The translations under genes were made by a program, and so were the position numbers. The notes under the pieces are model-generated. The model was not told the DNA's origin. It worked only from the letters and a program-made list of their open reading frames with translations, and did no database searches. 64,000 nt of DNA from Rhizobium sullae (lineage in GTDB: Bacteria > Pseudomonadota > Alphaproteobacteria > Rhizobiales > Rhizobiaceae). Shown piece after piece: positions 54,827 to 63,164 of this stretch (position 1 is its first letter; every line of letters starts with the position of its first letter). The DNA is taken from assembly GCF_025200715.1 (NCBI RefSeq), contig NZ_CP104143.1:2294001-2358000 (forward strand), read 5' to 3'.

Positions 54827-56029
54827 TTATCCCAGTTTCTTGATCACCGGCAGCACGAGCGCGGCGCATAGGATGAGGGCTGCAGCGGCGATATAGGTCG
54901 GCAGGATGAAGCTGCCCGTTTGCTCGGCGATCCAGCCGGCGACGACGGGGCCGACGATCTGGCCGAGACCGAACGCGGCGGTCATCGTTGCGAAGATGCG
55001 GCGCGCGCTTTCCGGCGCCAGCTTGCGGCCGATCTGAAGCCCGTAGGCGGTGATGGCGAGGAAGGTCGCGCCGAAGAGAGCCCCGCCGATCAGCGGCGCC
55101 AGCGAATGCGGCAGCATCACGGTCGCGAGAACGCCGAGCGCCTCTATGAGAAGGGCGGTGACATAGACCCAGCCGAGGCCAAGCGGATAGACCAGCGGCC
55201 GCCACGCAAAAAGCGCAACAGCTGCCGTCAGTCCGGCGATGAACCAGCAGAGGAATTCAACCATCTGCCCCGCCGCATCCATGCGCGCGATGGCAACGAG
55301 GAAAGTCGCGGTGATCACGTAGCCGAAACCGAAGATGCCGTAGGACAGCGTCAGCAGAGCCACCGGCGGCCTCCAGGCGATCGGCGGCTCCTTGCCGGAA
55401 TTGCCCGCACGCACCGGAGCCGATGGCAGCAGAAGCCAGACGGCGGCGAGGCTGATTGCCGAAAAGACCGCACCGCCGATCCAGTCGGCTTGCCAGCCCG
55501 AGGCACCGGTAAAGATGAGGCCAATCAGCATCACCATGACCGAAGAAAGCGCAATGCCAGCACCCGGGCCGCCGAAATGCGCCGCCTGAACGTGGTCGTT
55601 GCCTGCCGCAGCACCATGACTCAAGACGATCGACGAGGTGAAGATCATCGCAAAGGCGCTCGCTAGTCCGGCCAGAAAGCGGATGACCGCAAAGGCGGCA
55701 ACAGAATCGGTCGCGGCCATGGCCGCGAGCAGCACAGCATTCGCCAGAAGTGCCAACAGTGCGACCTTGCGTTCGCGACCCGTCGCCCAGCTGTAAGCAG
55801 CAAGCACGGCGCCCGCGAGGTATCCTGCAAAATTGGCCGAGGCGATAAACCCGGCATCGGCCGCCGAAAGCGGCACGCCGCTCATCATTCCGGGCAGGAT
55901 GGGCGTATAGGAAAACCGCCCGAACCCCATCGCCGCCGACATCGCGATCATGCCGGCAAGGGCCGTCCGCAAGAGGTTCGCTGGTTCAGTATCGCCGCGT
56001 GCCAACATGCTCGCTTTATCGCGCTGCAC
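54827..56029 (-). CDS. YbfB/YjiJ family MFS transporter
   Basis: A 400-residue, 12-helix major-facilitator protein. [20 protein letters not shown] is the signature of the YbfB (DUF1228) subgroup, followed by [20 protein letters not shown] and [20 protein letters not shown]. Substrate unknown; often near regulators of drug or metabolite export. ATG 56008 is an alternative start. It is divergent from a PadR regulator across a 136-bp region with AT-rich repeats, so PadR probably represses it. Confidence 0.88.
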   Translation of the reverse strand: MQRDKASMLARGDTEPANLLRTALAGMIAMSAAMGFGRFSYTPILPGMMSGVPLSAADAGFIASANFAGYLAGAVLAAYSWATGRERKVALLALLANAVLLAAMAATDSVAAFAVIRFLAGLASAFAMIFTSSIVLSHGAAAGNDHVQAAHFGGPGAGIALSSVMVMLIGLIFTGASGWQADWIGGAVFSAISLAAVWLLLPSAPVRAGNSGKEPPIAWRPPVALLTLSYGIFGFGYVITATFLVAIARMDAAGQMVEFLCWFIAGLTAAVALFAWRPLVYPLGLGWVYVTALLIEALGVLATVMLPHSLAPLIGGALFGATFLAITAYGLQIGRKLAPESARRIFATMTAAFGLGQIVGPVVAGWIAEQTGSFILPTYIAAAALILCAALVLPVIKKLG

Positions 56030-56081
56030 AATGGCAGGGACAAACGAGAAAATCTGATCGATCGATCAATTCCACAAATCC

Positions 56082-56109
56082 TTGACGCCCCTCTTGCACG
56101 ATATATCTT
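56082..56109 (+). promoter_or_regulatory. padR promoter
   Basis: TTGACG (56082-56087), 16-nt spacer, TATCTT (56104-56109), running directly into AT-rich repeats with ATATATC, TACGACATATA and TACGATATATT units (56099-56135). The half-sites can pair as inverted repeats and are plausible PadR binding sites shared with the divergent MFS gene. Confidence 0.6.
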
Positions 56110-56165
56110 ACGACATATATTTTACGATATATTTCTGGATATGACTAACGATAAAGGAGCAGGCC

Positions 56166-56750
56166 ATGAGAGGTTTCAGAGGTAGCGGCATGTTCGGCGA
56201 AGCGATGCGGATGGGAATGGGTCGCAAGTTTTCGGCCGCTGATCTTCAACTGGTGCTGCTGGCGCTGCTCGACGAGCGTCCGCGTCACGGCTACGAGCTG
56301 ATCAAGACCCTGGAGGAGCGCTCGGGCGGTTTCTACGTTCCAAGCCCCGGCGTCATCTATCCGGCACTGACCTATCTGGAAGAGACCGAGTTGGCCGAAG
56401 TCGAGAACGAAGGCACCAAGAAGCTCTACAAGATCACCGAACACGGCAGACAGAAGGTCGAGGAGAACCGCGCGATGATCCAGCACACGCTGAACAAGCT
56501 CGAACGCATCGGCGAGAAGATGGCTTTCGTCAACCGCATGTTCGATCCGGACCACCACGGCCGCCATCGCGACGCCGAGGACGAGGAAGAGTTGATGCGC
56601 GACAATGGCGACATCCGCGCCGCCCGTACGCTGCTGCGCGCCGCACTCAGGATGCGCTATCCATGGTCAAAGGCCGAAGCCGCCCGCATCGCCGGCATCC
56701 TGGAACGCGCCGCAACGGAAATTCTGCAAGGTGGCAAGCCGCAGACGTGA
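56166..56750 (+). CDS. PadR family transcriptional regulator
   Basis: A 194-residue protein. The PadR winged helix is LQLVLLALLDERPRHGYELI, then PSPGVIYPALTYLEETELAE with the family's P-x-x-(G/T)-x-x-Y-x-x-L. A C-terminal helical part (AEDEEELMRDNGDIRAARTL) mediates dimer contacts, and a His-rich stretch (PDHHGRHRD) lies between. AAAGGAGC precedes ATG 56166. Divergent from the YbfB-type MFS gene and probably autoregulated through the AT-rich repeats upstream. The inducer is unknown. Confidence 0.9.
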   Translation: MRGFRGSGMFGEAMRMGMGRKFSAADLQLVLLALLDERPRHGYELIKTLEERSGGFYVPSPGVIYPALTYLEETELAEVENEGTKKLYKITEHGRQKVEENRAMIQHTLNKLERIGEKMAFVNRMFDPDHHGRHRDAEDEEELMRDNGDIRAARTLLRAALRMRYPWSKAEAARIAGILERAATEILQGGKPQT

Positions 56751-56773
56751 GGGTGAGGCAGGCTCCCACTGAT

Positions 56774-56910
56774 CCCCTCACCTGCAATTTCCAGCACTTA
56801 GCCTGCGGCTAAATGCTAAAGGCCGAAATTGCTTCCTCTCCCTTTGTAGGAGAGGGTACGAACTCTTGTCCTTGGCCGCCGGCCAAGGCCTAGATTTCGT
56901 CGGTGAGGGG
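56774..56910. repeat. 137-bp composite palindromic element
   Basis: Bounded by CCCCTCACC (56774-56782) and GGTGAGGGG (56902-56910), with three internal hairpins: AGCACTTAGCC/GGCTAAATGCT (56793-56817), CCTCTCC/GGAGAGG (56835-56855) and CCTTGGCC/GGCCAAGG (56870-56888). It sits between convergent padR and map and may serve as a bidirectional terminator. It resembles mosaic RIME-type elements of rhizobia. Confidence 0.7.
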
Positions 56911-56936
56911 GTAACGCTATGTCGCGAGAATTGCCG

Positions 56937-57695
56937 CTAGACCCCGCCATCCGGCAGCGTCAAAATCAGTGGCCCGTTCCGCGTCGCCACGACCGTATGC
57001 TCGAACTGCACGGTAGGCGCCTGCGGATCGGCGTAGAGCGTCCAGGCGTCGTCGCCGCCTTCGGCCCATGTCGCGCCGAGCGACAGGAAAGGCTCGACGG
57101 TAAAGACGAGGCCCTCGGTCATCATCCGCTTCTCGGAAGGATCGGGCCAAGTGGAAAGCTCGGCGGGCTCTTCGTGCAACGAGCGGCCGACGCCGTGGCT
57201 TGCGAGATTGGCGACCAGCGTATAGCGGTTCTTCACCGCGAAGGCACCGACGGCCTTGCCGATCTTCGCCAGCGGCTCGCCGGCCCTCACTTGGTTGAGA
57301 CCTACCCAGAGCGCCCGCTTGCCGTCGCGGCAGAGCCTCTCGATCTTTGGCTTGACCGGCGGCACGGTGAAGGAGGCGCCGGTATCGGCGAAGAAACCGT
57401 CCTTTTCGGCCGAGACATCGATGTTGATGAGATCGCCCGGGCGGATCACACGCGCTCCCGGAATGCCGTGGGCGATTTCCTCGTTGACGCTGATGCAGGT
57501 CGCACCCGGAAACTGGTAGCAGAATTCCGGCGCTGAACGCGCGCCCGCATCTTCCAGCGCCCTGCGGCCGATCTGATCGAGCTCCAGCGTTGTCATGCCG
57601 GGCTCGACTGCTGCCGCCATCACCTGAATGGCGTTGGCGCAGATGCGGCCGATCTCCTTGAGCTTTACCAGTTCGTCGTCGTTTTCGATTACCAT
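56937..57695 (-). CDS. map: Type I methionine aminopeptidase
   Basis: Removes N-terminal Met from proteins (EC 3.4.11.18). A 252-residue protein. The dinuclear metal ligands are the two Asp in LINIDVSAEKDGFFADTGAS, His in ASHGVGRSLHEEP, Glu in VFTVEPFLS and Glu in VQFEHTVVA. No N-terminal zinc finger. Some positions differ from the main rhizobial Map (VSAEKDGFFADTGA in place of VTVIVDGWHGDSSR-type segments), so it may be the second Map of the genome. Ends near the composite palindrome; the LLM gene lies 41 bp upstream on the same strand. Confidence 0.93.
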   Translation of the reverse strand: MVIENDDELVKLKEIGRICANAIQVMAAAVEPGMTTLELDQIGRRALEDAGARSAPEFCYQFPGATCISVNEEIAHGIPGARVIRPGDLINIDVSAEKDGFFADTGASFTVPPVKPKIERLCRDGKRALWVGLNQVRAGEPLAKIGKAVGAFAVKNRYTLVANLASHGVGRSLHEEPAELSTWPDPSEKRMMTEGLVFTVEPFLSLGATWAEGGDDAWTLYADPQAPTVQFEHTVVATRNGPLILTLPDGGV

Positions 57696-57736
57696 AATTT
57701 TTTCCGGCCTGCCGCAAGGCGCAGGCCATCGCGGGT

Positions 57737-58798
57737 TCAGGCCGTGGCTTTCGCCCCTTCGCCCGCGTCAGTCAATGCCTTTCTGACAAGCGGGGCCACT
57801 TTCGTACCGTAGAGCTCGATGCCCCGCATGACCTGCTCATGCGGCATGAGGCCGATCGCCATCTGCAGCAGGAAACGGTCGTTCCTGAATATCTTGTGAT
57901 GTGCGACGATCTTTTCGGCCACCGCCTCCGGGTCTCCGACGAAGAGGGCGCCGGAAGGCCCGCGCGACATGTCGAAATGCGCCCGGCTCGTCGGTCCCCA
58001 GCCGCGCTCGCGGCCGATGCGGTTCATGACCTCCGCCTGCGGACCGTAGAATTGGTCGGCTGCCGCATCCGTCGTATCGGCGATGAAGCCATGGACGTTG
58101 ATACTGGTCTTCAGCTTCGCCTGATCCTGTCCGGACCGGCGCGCTGCCTCGCGGTAGAGATCGAAGAGCGGCGCAAAACGGCGCGGCTCACCGCCGATGA
58201 TGGCAAGCGCCACCGGAAGGCCGAGCGCACCGGCGCGCGCCACGGATTGCGGCGTCCCGCCGACAGCGATCCAGAGCGGCAGCGGATCCTGCAGCGGGCG
58301 CGGATAGACACCGCGGCCGTTGACCGGCGCGCGCAGCTCGCCCTGCCATGTGATGGTCTCGCCTTCGCGGAGCGCCATCAGCAGATCGAGCTTCTCTTCG
58401 AAAAGCTGGTCGTAATCTTCGAGGTTGTAGCCGAAGAGCGGAAAGGATTCGATGAACGAGCCACGCCCCGCCATGATCTCGGCCCGGCCGTTGGAAATCA
58501 GATCGAGCGTTGCAAACTGCTGGAACACACGAACTGGATCATCTGAGGAAAGCACCGTCACCGCGCTGGTCAGCCGGATATTCTTGGTCTTCACCGCCGC
58601 CGCAGCCAGCGCCACCGCAGGCGCGGAAACGGCATAATCGGGCCGGTGATGTTCGCCGAGCCCGAACACATCGAGCCCCACCTGGTCGGCAAGCTCGATC
58701 TCCTCGATGAGATGCTTGAGCCGCTCGGCTCCTTCGGCACCCTTGCTGCGCTCAAGGTTCGGATTGACGTCGGCGAAGGTATAAAGACCCAGTTCCAT
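57737..58798 (-). CDS. LLM class flavin-dependent oxidoreductase
   Basis: A 353-residue luciferase-like TIM-barrel protein: [20 protein letters not shown], then [20 protein letters not shown] (F420/FMN-type motif), [40 protein letters not shown], and [20 protein letters not shown]. The subgroup is common in rhizobia; substrate unknown. Start taken at ATG 58798, with an AGGA site about 10 nt upstream; ATG 58807 is an alternative. Longer upstream reading is antisense of neighbouring loci. Possibly co-transcribed with map. Confidence 0.88.
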   Translation of the reverse strand: MELGLYTFADVNPNLERSKGAEGAERLKHLIEEIELADQVGLDVFGLGEHHRPDYAVSAPAVALAAAAVKTKNIRLTSAVTVLSSDDPVRVFQQFATLDLISNGRAEIMAGRGSFIESFPLFGYNLEDYDQLFEEKLDLLMALREGETITWQGELRAPVNGRGVYPRPLQDPLPLWIAVGGTPQSVARAGALGLPVALAIIGGEPRRFAPLFDLYREAARRSGQDQAKLKTSINVHGFIADTTDAAADQFYGPQAEVMNRIGRERGWGPTSRAHFDMSRGPSGALFVGDPEAVAEKIVAHHKIFRNDRFLLQMAIGLMPHEQVMRGIELYGTKVAPLVRKALTDAGEGAKATA

Positions 58799-58899
58799 GC
58801 TCGGCATCCTGTTGAATGTGCCCATGGAGATAAGAAGACGGGCAGCGGAGGGCAACCGGAAATTCTGGAACGGACCGTTCGATGAAATTGATGGGTGAC

Positions 58900-59315
58900 T
58901 TAGGGTCGCCGCTCCCAGGGATTGATGATCTCGACGCCCATCCCCTGGAAGTCGCGGGTATTGCGGGTCAAGAGCGTCAGATTGCGCACGATCGCCGTCG
59001 CACCGATAAACGCATCCCGCGTCGAGCGGGCACGTGCAATGCGGCACAGCGCAGCGCAATCCCCTGGTCGATGTCGATAATACGGCCTTGCATCTGCGTC
59101 CTTGCTTGGACGAACCAATTCCGCAAGATCGAAGCTTGATGCGCATCGCGCCGCTCCAGCCTCAATATCCCGTTCCCGATCTCGAAAAGCGCCACGACCG
59201 AAACATAGAGACGCTCGGAAGATACCGTCGAAAACCATTCGGCAAAGACAGAATCTGCCTTGCCGGTGAGCAGCTTGCGGAATTCCGACAGGACGTTCGT
59301 GTCGATAAGATACAT
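58900..59315 (-). pseudogene. VapC/FitB-like PIN-domain toxin, frameshifted
   Basis: From ATG 59315 the N-terminal part reads MYLIDTNVLSEFRKLLTGKA ... [20 protein letters not shown], with the first catalytic Asp and Glu of the PIN ribonuclease fold. The reading then runs out of frame. The C-terminal part continues one frame over as [20 protein letters not shown] then [17 protein letters not shown], with the conserved D-A-x-I-x-A-T-A and T-R-N-x-x-D-F motifs and a TAA at 58902-58900. One missing base near 59022-59032 explains it. The toxin would be inactive. The partner antitoxin (59315-59530) is also damaged. Confidence 0.83.
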
Positions 59316-59530
59316 CAGGAGAAATCGACGGACTTCAGCCCAAAATCGTCAATTCTCGGCGGCTCGAACTCGAACTCATCCGCGCCAGGAGAATAAAAAA
59401 GCTCGGCAATGCTCGCACCTTTTCCGGCAAGTTTGGTATATTCCTCGATCGTCAACAGAACATGCGAAGGCTTGCGCGATCGGTGATGAAGACCGGCCCT
59501 TTTGCAGCCGCCTTCTTCGCGCCGCTGCTA
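59315..59530 (-). pseudogene. Phd/YefM-like antitoxin, decayed
   Basis: The C-terminal part reads KPSHVLLTIEEYTKLAGKGA then SIAELFYSPGADEFEFEPPR and ends in TGA overlapping the toxin ATG (TGATG). The N-terminal part, GAKKAAAKGPVFITDR, is in the preceding frame. One missing G at GATCGCG-CAAG (near 59476) separates them; the intact family reads ...F-I-T-D-R-G-K-P-S-H-V-L-L. No start codon remains upstream in frame, so the N-terminal tail (usually ...SREFNQ...) is lost. Confidence 0.75.
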
Positions 59531-59633
59531 CATATATAAGGAACTGCCAATCCGAATCCAAAATCAAAGGATTGCGGGCGCCGGCGGAATCAAGATGAAA
59601 CCGCTTCAGCACCCGCATGAACTGCCAAAACTA

Positions 59634-60101
59634 TCAGATGCGGGTCAAAAGCTCGGCAAGCTGATCGGCAGCTTTGCCCCAGCCTTCGTGGAAGCCCATC
59701 TTTTCATGCTCTTCCTTGTCTTCGGCCCGCCAGTGCAGCGCTTTGGCCGTGTACTTGGTCCGGCCGTTGCCGAGGTCTTCGAGAAGCACCACCGCGGTCA
59801 TAAAAGGTTTTTCGGATGGAACCCAGGCGCTGATATAGGCGTCTGTCAGGACGATCTTCGCGTTTTCGACGACTTCCAGATAGACGCCGTGGTTTGGAAA
59901 TTCCTGACCTTCCGGACTGCGCATCACGACAAGACTCGAACCGCCCGGGCGGACGTCGCTCTCGACCTTGGACACCGTCCAGGGGCGCGGGACGAACCAT
60001 TCCTTCATGAGTTCCGGATCGGTCCACGCCCTGAAGATCTTTTCGCGCGGGGCATCGAATTCACGCACGAGAACGAGTTCGTGTTTTGCATCAGCAATCA
60101 T
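59634..60101 (-). CDS. SRPBCC (AHSA1-like) domain protein
   Basis: A 155-residue protein: ELVLVREFDAPREKIFRAWT, DPELMKEWFVPRPWTVSKVE, FPNHGVYLEVVENAKIVLTD and MTAVVLLEDLGNGRTKYTAK form the Bet v 1/AHSA1 fold that binds hydrophobic ligands. AGGAGG precedes ATG 60101 by about 10 nt. It follows the ECF42 sigma and YciI genes on the same strand after about 100 bp. SRPBCC proteins commonly accompany ECF42-DGPF modules, so it may be a target of that sigma factor. Confidence 0.87.
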   Translation of the reverse strand: MIADAKHELVLVREFDAPREKIFRAWTDPELMKEWFVPRPWTVSKVESDVRPGGSSLVVMRSPEGQEFPNHGVYLEVVENAKIVLTDAYISAWVPSEKPFMTAVVLLEDLGNGRTKYTAKALHWRAEDKEEHEKMGFHEGWGKAADQLAELLTRI

Positions 60102-60204
60102 TTCAGCATTCCTCCTGTTGAGCAAAACCTGTTTTCCATCAGGTTGTTACAAGGACGTGTCGCCATTTGTCGTTCCGACATCGTCAGCGATTTTTTCTTG
60201 AAAT

Positions 60205-61464
60205 TTATTTCGCAGCCGGGTGTGCATGCTCACTCTGCAGCTTGTCGATCTGCAGGCGGATATGAGCCGCTTCGGCAGCGGAATTCGCAAGCGCGATCGC
60301 ACGGTCGAAGGCTTCGCGCGCCTCCCTCGCTCGGCCCATCTGCTTCAGCAGTCCGCCGCGCAGGCCATGATAGTAGAAATAGCCGTCGAGCTTTTCACCG
60401 AGCGTGTCGACGAGCTTCAACGCTTCTTCCGGTCCTTTGAGTTTCGATACCGCAACCGCCCGGTTGAGCGTGACGACCGGCGACGGCTGCAGGCGCTCGA
60501 GCACGCCGTAAAGCAGATCGATCTCTTCCCAGTCCGTGTCCTTGGCGCGCTTCGCCCGCGAATGGAGGGCCGCGATCGCCGCCTGCAGCTGATAGGGTCC
60601 GGGCCGGCGGTGACGGATCGCCTTGTCGAGCAGGTTCAGCGCCTCGTTGATCAGCGCATGGTTCCAACGCGAGCGGTCTTGATCCTCCAGCAGCACCAAC
60701 TCGCCATTGGCATCGAAGCGCGCATCACGCCGGGATATCTGCAGCAGCATCAGCGCCAGCAGTCCCATGATCTCCGGCTCGCTCGGAAAGATGCGAAGCA
60801 GGAGACGGCCGAGCCGGATCGCCTCGTCGCTGAAGGCAGCGGCCTCGCGTTTCGGATCGCCCTGCGAATAACCCTCGTTGAAGATCAGGTAGATCATCGT
60901 TGAGACGATCGCGAGACGTTCCGCCCGCTCCTCCGGCCCCGGCGTCTCGAACGGCACGCCGGCTTTCGCGACCCGTCCCTTGGCGCGGGTAATCCGCTGC
61001 TCCATGGCGCTTTCGCCGACGAGAAAGGCGCGCGCGATCTGCTGCACGGAGAGCCCGGAAACGATCCGCAATGCGAGCGCGATCTGCTGTGTCGCCGGAA
61101 GGTCCGGATGGCAGCAGATGAAGAGCAGCCGCAGGATGTCGTCGCGATAGTTGGAATCGTCCAGCCGGTCGGCGATATCGCTTTCGGCATCCTCTTTGTC
61201 GGAAATCAGATCTTCGTCCGGCAGTGCCTGGGTCTTCGCCTGCTTGCGCACCGCATCGATGCCGCTGTTGCGGCCGACGAAGATCAGCCAGGCGGTCGGA
61301 TCGCGCGGCGGCCCCTTGTCCGGCCAGGTGCGGATCGCGCGCAGGCATGCTTCCTGAAACGCTTCCTCCGCAATATCGAGATCGCGGAAGTAGCGCAGCA
61401 GCGCGCCCAGCGCCTTTGGCCGGGCAGCAGTCAGCGCAACATCGATCCAGGCAATATCCGTCAT
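60205..61464 (-). CDS. ECF42-type RNA polymerase sigma factor with TPR extension
   Basis: A 419-residue protein. Region sigma2 is YFRDLDIAEEAFQEACLRAI and PTAWLIFVGRNSGIDAVRKQ; region sigma4 is ATQQIALALRIVSGLSVQQI then ARAFLVGESAMEQRITRAKG. The long C-terminal extension (DUF6596/TPR) ends with the ECF42 signature DWEEIDLLYGVLERLQPSPV then VTLNRAVAVSKLKGPEEALK. No anti-sigma factor is adjacent, as is usual for ECF42, where the extension is thought to regulate activity. Its ATG overlaps the YciI stop (4 bp). Target promoters are unknown. Confidence 0.93.
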   Translation of the reverse strand: MTDIAWIDVALTAARPKALGALLRYFRDLDIAEEAFQEACLRAIRTWPDKGPPRDPTAWLIFVGRNSGIDAVRKQAKTQALPDEDLISDKEDAESDIADRLDDSNYRDDILRLLFICCHPDLPATQQIALALRIVSGLSVQQIARAFLVGESAMEQRITRAKGRVAKAGVPFETPGPEERAERLAIVSTMIYLIFNEGYSQGDPKREAAAFSDEAIRLGRLLLRIFPSEPEIMGLLALMLLQISRRDARFDANGELVLLEDQDRSRWNHALINEALNLLDKAIRHRRPGPYQLQAAIAALHSRAKRAKDTDWEEIDLLYGVLERLQPSPVVTLNRAVAVSKLKGPEEALKLVDTLGEKLDGYFYYHGLRGGLLKQMGRAREAREAFDRAIALANSAAEAAHIRLQIDKLQSEHAHPAAK

Positions 61465-61835
61465 GTCGAGGCTTCTCCGGGTCGGAAGACGTAGAACGGC
61501 CGAATTTCATAGGATGTCGAGCCTGGATTGACCGCCGACAGCTCCTTCGAAAAGGCGACCGCTTCGTCCAGGGTTTCAAAATCGACGACGTAGAAGCCGA
61601 GCAGCGCTTCCTTGGTTTCGGCAAACGGGCCGTCGAGCACAAGCGGCTCTTCCTTGCCCTTGCGAACGGTGGTTGCCGCAGTCGTCGGCATCAGCCGCCC
61701 GACCGGACCAAGTTTTCCGGCCTGGGCGACGGGAGCCTGTACGGCATGAAGCTTCGCCATGACGGCGTCTTCCTCCTCCTTGGACCAGGAGAAAACCGTC
61801 TCTTCATTGGCATAGCAAAGGATTGCGTAAAGCAT
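61461..61835 (-). CDS. YciI family (DGPF) protein
   Basis: A 124-residue protein of the YCII-related fold: MLYAILCYANEETVFSWSKE, EEDAVMAKLHAVQAPVAQAG, VRKGKEEPLVLDGPFAETKE (containing the D-G-P-F motif), ALLGFYVVDFETLDEAVAFS. These proteins pair almost always with ECF42 sigma factors, as here (4-bp overlap). Biochemical role unknown; a conserved His/Asp pair suggests a catalytic or sensing role in related YciI. Confidence 0.93.
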   Translation of the reverse strand: MLYAILCYANEETVFSWSKEEEDAVMAKLHAVQAPVAQAGKLGPVGRLMPTTAATTVRKGKEEPLVLDGPFAETKEALLGFYVVDFETLDEAVAFSKELSAVNPGSTSYEIRPFYVFRPGEAST

Positions 61836-61966
61836 CTCTCACTCCTCTTCCTCAATGACGAAGAAGTAACCCGGCAACCGACAGGACGCAGCAAAAAATT
61901 ATCGTTCGGAGGATCGGCAAGCCACGGCAATGGGAGGACGCCAAGGAGCTGCAGCACCGGCTATGC

Positions 61967-62521
61967 TCAAGTGGCGCTCAACCGCTTCGCCATCTGATCC
62001 AGCGCGCGCTTGAACAAGGCCTTGTCATCCAGCGCGCGCGATAGCACAAGAGCCCCCTGGATGCCGAGCACCGCGTCCTCGGCCACCGCCCTCGCCTCGC
62101 CGGCCGGGCGGCCGCTGCGGACGAGTGCATCGGCGAGCGCATCGATCCACCGCTGGAAATAGGTGTTGATGACAGCCGCAAATCGCTCGCGGGTCTCGTC
62201 CAGCGCAAAGGCGCCGACTAGGCAGATCCGGCCGCCGGAGCGGAAATAGACATCGACATTCTTCCACATCGCGGCGATCGCTTCCGCAGGATCGTCGCGA
62301 CGAAGCGGCTCGTAGACGAATTGCTCGAACCAGGTGTCGACATCGGCGAGTACGACTGCCGCCATCTCTTCCTTTCCGCCGGGAAAGAAGTGATAGAGGC
62401 TTCCCTTGCCGATGCCGGTCCGCTCGGTGATCCGGCTGAGCGTCGCGCCCTCGAAGCCCAGCTCGCGGAAGATTTCGGCAAGCAGCGGTACGACGTCGGT
62501 GCGTTCGTAGAGCGTTTTCAG
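61967..62521 (-). CDS. TetR family regulator with apparent CTG start
   Basis: A 184-residue protein. The helix-turn-helix is FRELGFEGATLSRITERTGI then GKGSLYHFFPGGKEEMAAVV; the C-terminal part is TetR_C-like (WFEQFVYEPLRRDDPAEAIA). The N-terminus KTLYERTDVVPLLAEIFREL is complete in type but preceded by CTG at 62521, with AAAGGAGG 9 nt before it. There is no ATG, GTG or TTG in frame before Met at 62365, which would delete the DNA-binding domain. So CTG is either the start or a mutated ATG. Follows the NTF2-like gene by 16 bp; probably represses the shared promoter. Confidence 0.8.
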   Translation of the reverse strand: MKTLYERTDVVPLLAEIFRELGFEGATLSRITERTGIGKGSLYHFFPGGKEEMAAVVLADVDTWFEQFVYEPLRRDDPAEAIAAMWKNVDVYFRSGGRICLVGAFALDETRERFAAVINTYFQRWIDALADALVRSGRPAGEARAVAEDAVLGIQGALVLSRALDDKALFKRALDQMAKRLSAT

Positions 62522-62537
62522 ATCTGACGCCCTCCTT

Positions 62538-62999
62538 TCAAAGGCCGAGGTCGGATAGGCCGGGATGATCGTCCGGCCGCCGGCCGAGTGGCCAGTGGAA
62601 TTTACGGTCCGATTCCTTGATCGGCAGATCGTTGATGCAGGCGAAACGCCGCTGCATCAAGCCCGCCTCATCGAATTCCCAGTTCTCGTTGCCATAGGAG
62701 CGGAACCAGTTGCCGCTGTCGTCATGCCATTCATAGGCAAAGCGCACGGCGATTCGGTTCCCACCGAAGGTCCAGAGTTCCTTGATCAGCCGATAATCCA
62801 GCTCCTTTGCCCATTTGCGCGTCAGGAACGCGACGATCTCTGCGCGGCCGTTGATGAATTCCGCCCGGTTCCGCCAGCTGCTGTCCGGCGTATAGACGAG
62901 CGATACTCTTTGCGGATCACGGCTATTCCAGCCGTCCTCTGCCATGCGGACTTTCTGCGTTGCGGTTTCTAGTGTGAAAGGCGGGACAAGTGCACTCAT
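62538..62999 (-). CDS. NTF2-like / DUF1348 protein
   Basis: A 153-residue protein of the SnoaL/NTF2-like cone fold: [103 protein letters not shown]1348 proteins are small and of unknown function. AGGAG precedes ATG 62999. First gene of an operon with TetR; the promoter contains a dyad operator, so induction by the TetR ligand is expected. Confidence 0.92.
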   Translation of the reverse strand: MSALVPPFTLETATQKVRMAEDGWNSRDPQRVSLVYTPDSSWRNRAEFINGRAEIVAFLTRKWAKELDYRLIKELWTFGGNRIAVRFAYEWHDDSGNWFRSYGNENWEFDEAGLMQRRFACINDLPIKESDRKFHWPLGRRPDDHPGLSDLGL

Positions 63000-63026
63000 G
63001 ATCATCTCCTGTACCAATATGATTAC

Positions 63027-63054
63027 ATTGTACCTATCGGTACATAATTGACAA
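63027..63054 (-). promoter_or_regulatory. NTF2-tetR promoter and TetR operator
   Basis: Minus strand: TTGTCA (63054-63049), 16-nt spacer, TACAAT (63032-63027). The dyad TGTACC-TATC-GGTACA (63029-63044, plus strand) covers the spacer and the edge of the -10, a typical TetR operator position. Confidence 0.72.
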
Positions 63055-63164
63055 GCGGCCTTGCTGCGGCATTCCGCCCCGATGAAGAGATTGGCTGCGC
63101 GCCCTCGTTTTTGACGAAATTCGCCTATTTATTGCTGTTGCGTTGCACAATTCGGGGAGCGGCC

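Noticed and set aside
53439..55205. 588-residue reading of bacA
   Set aside because: The first 167 residues are antisense of the MFS gene; BacA proper begins at GTG 54704.
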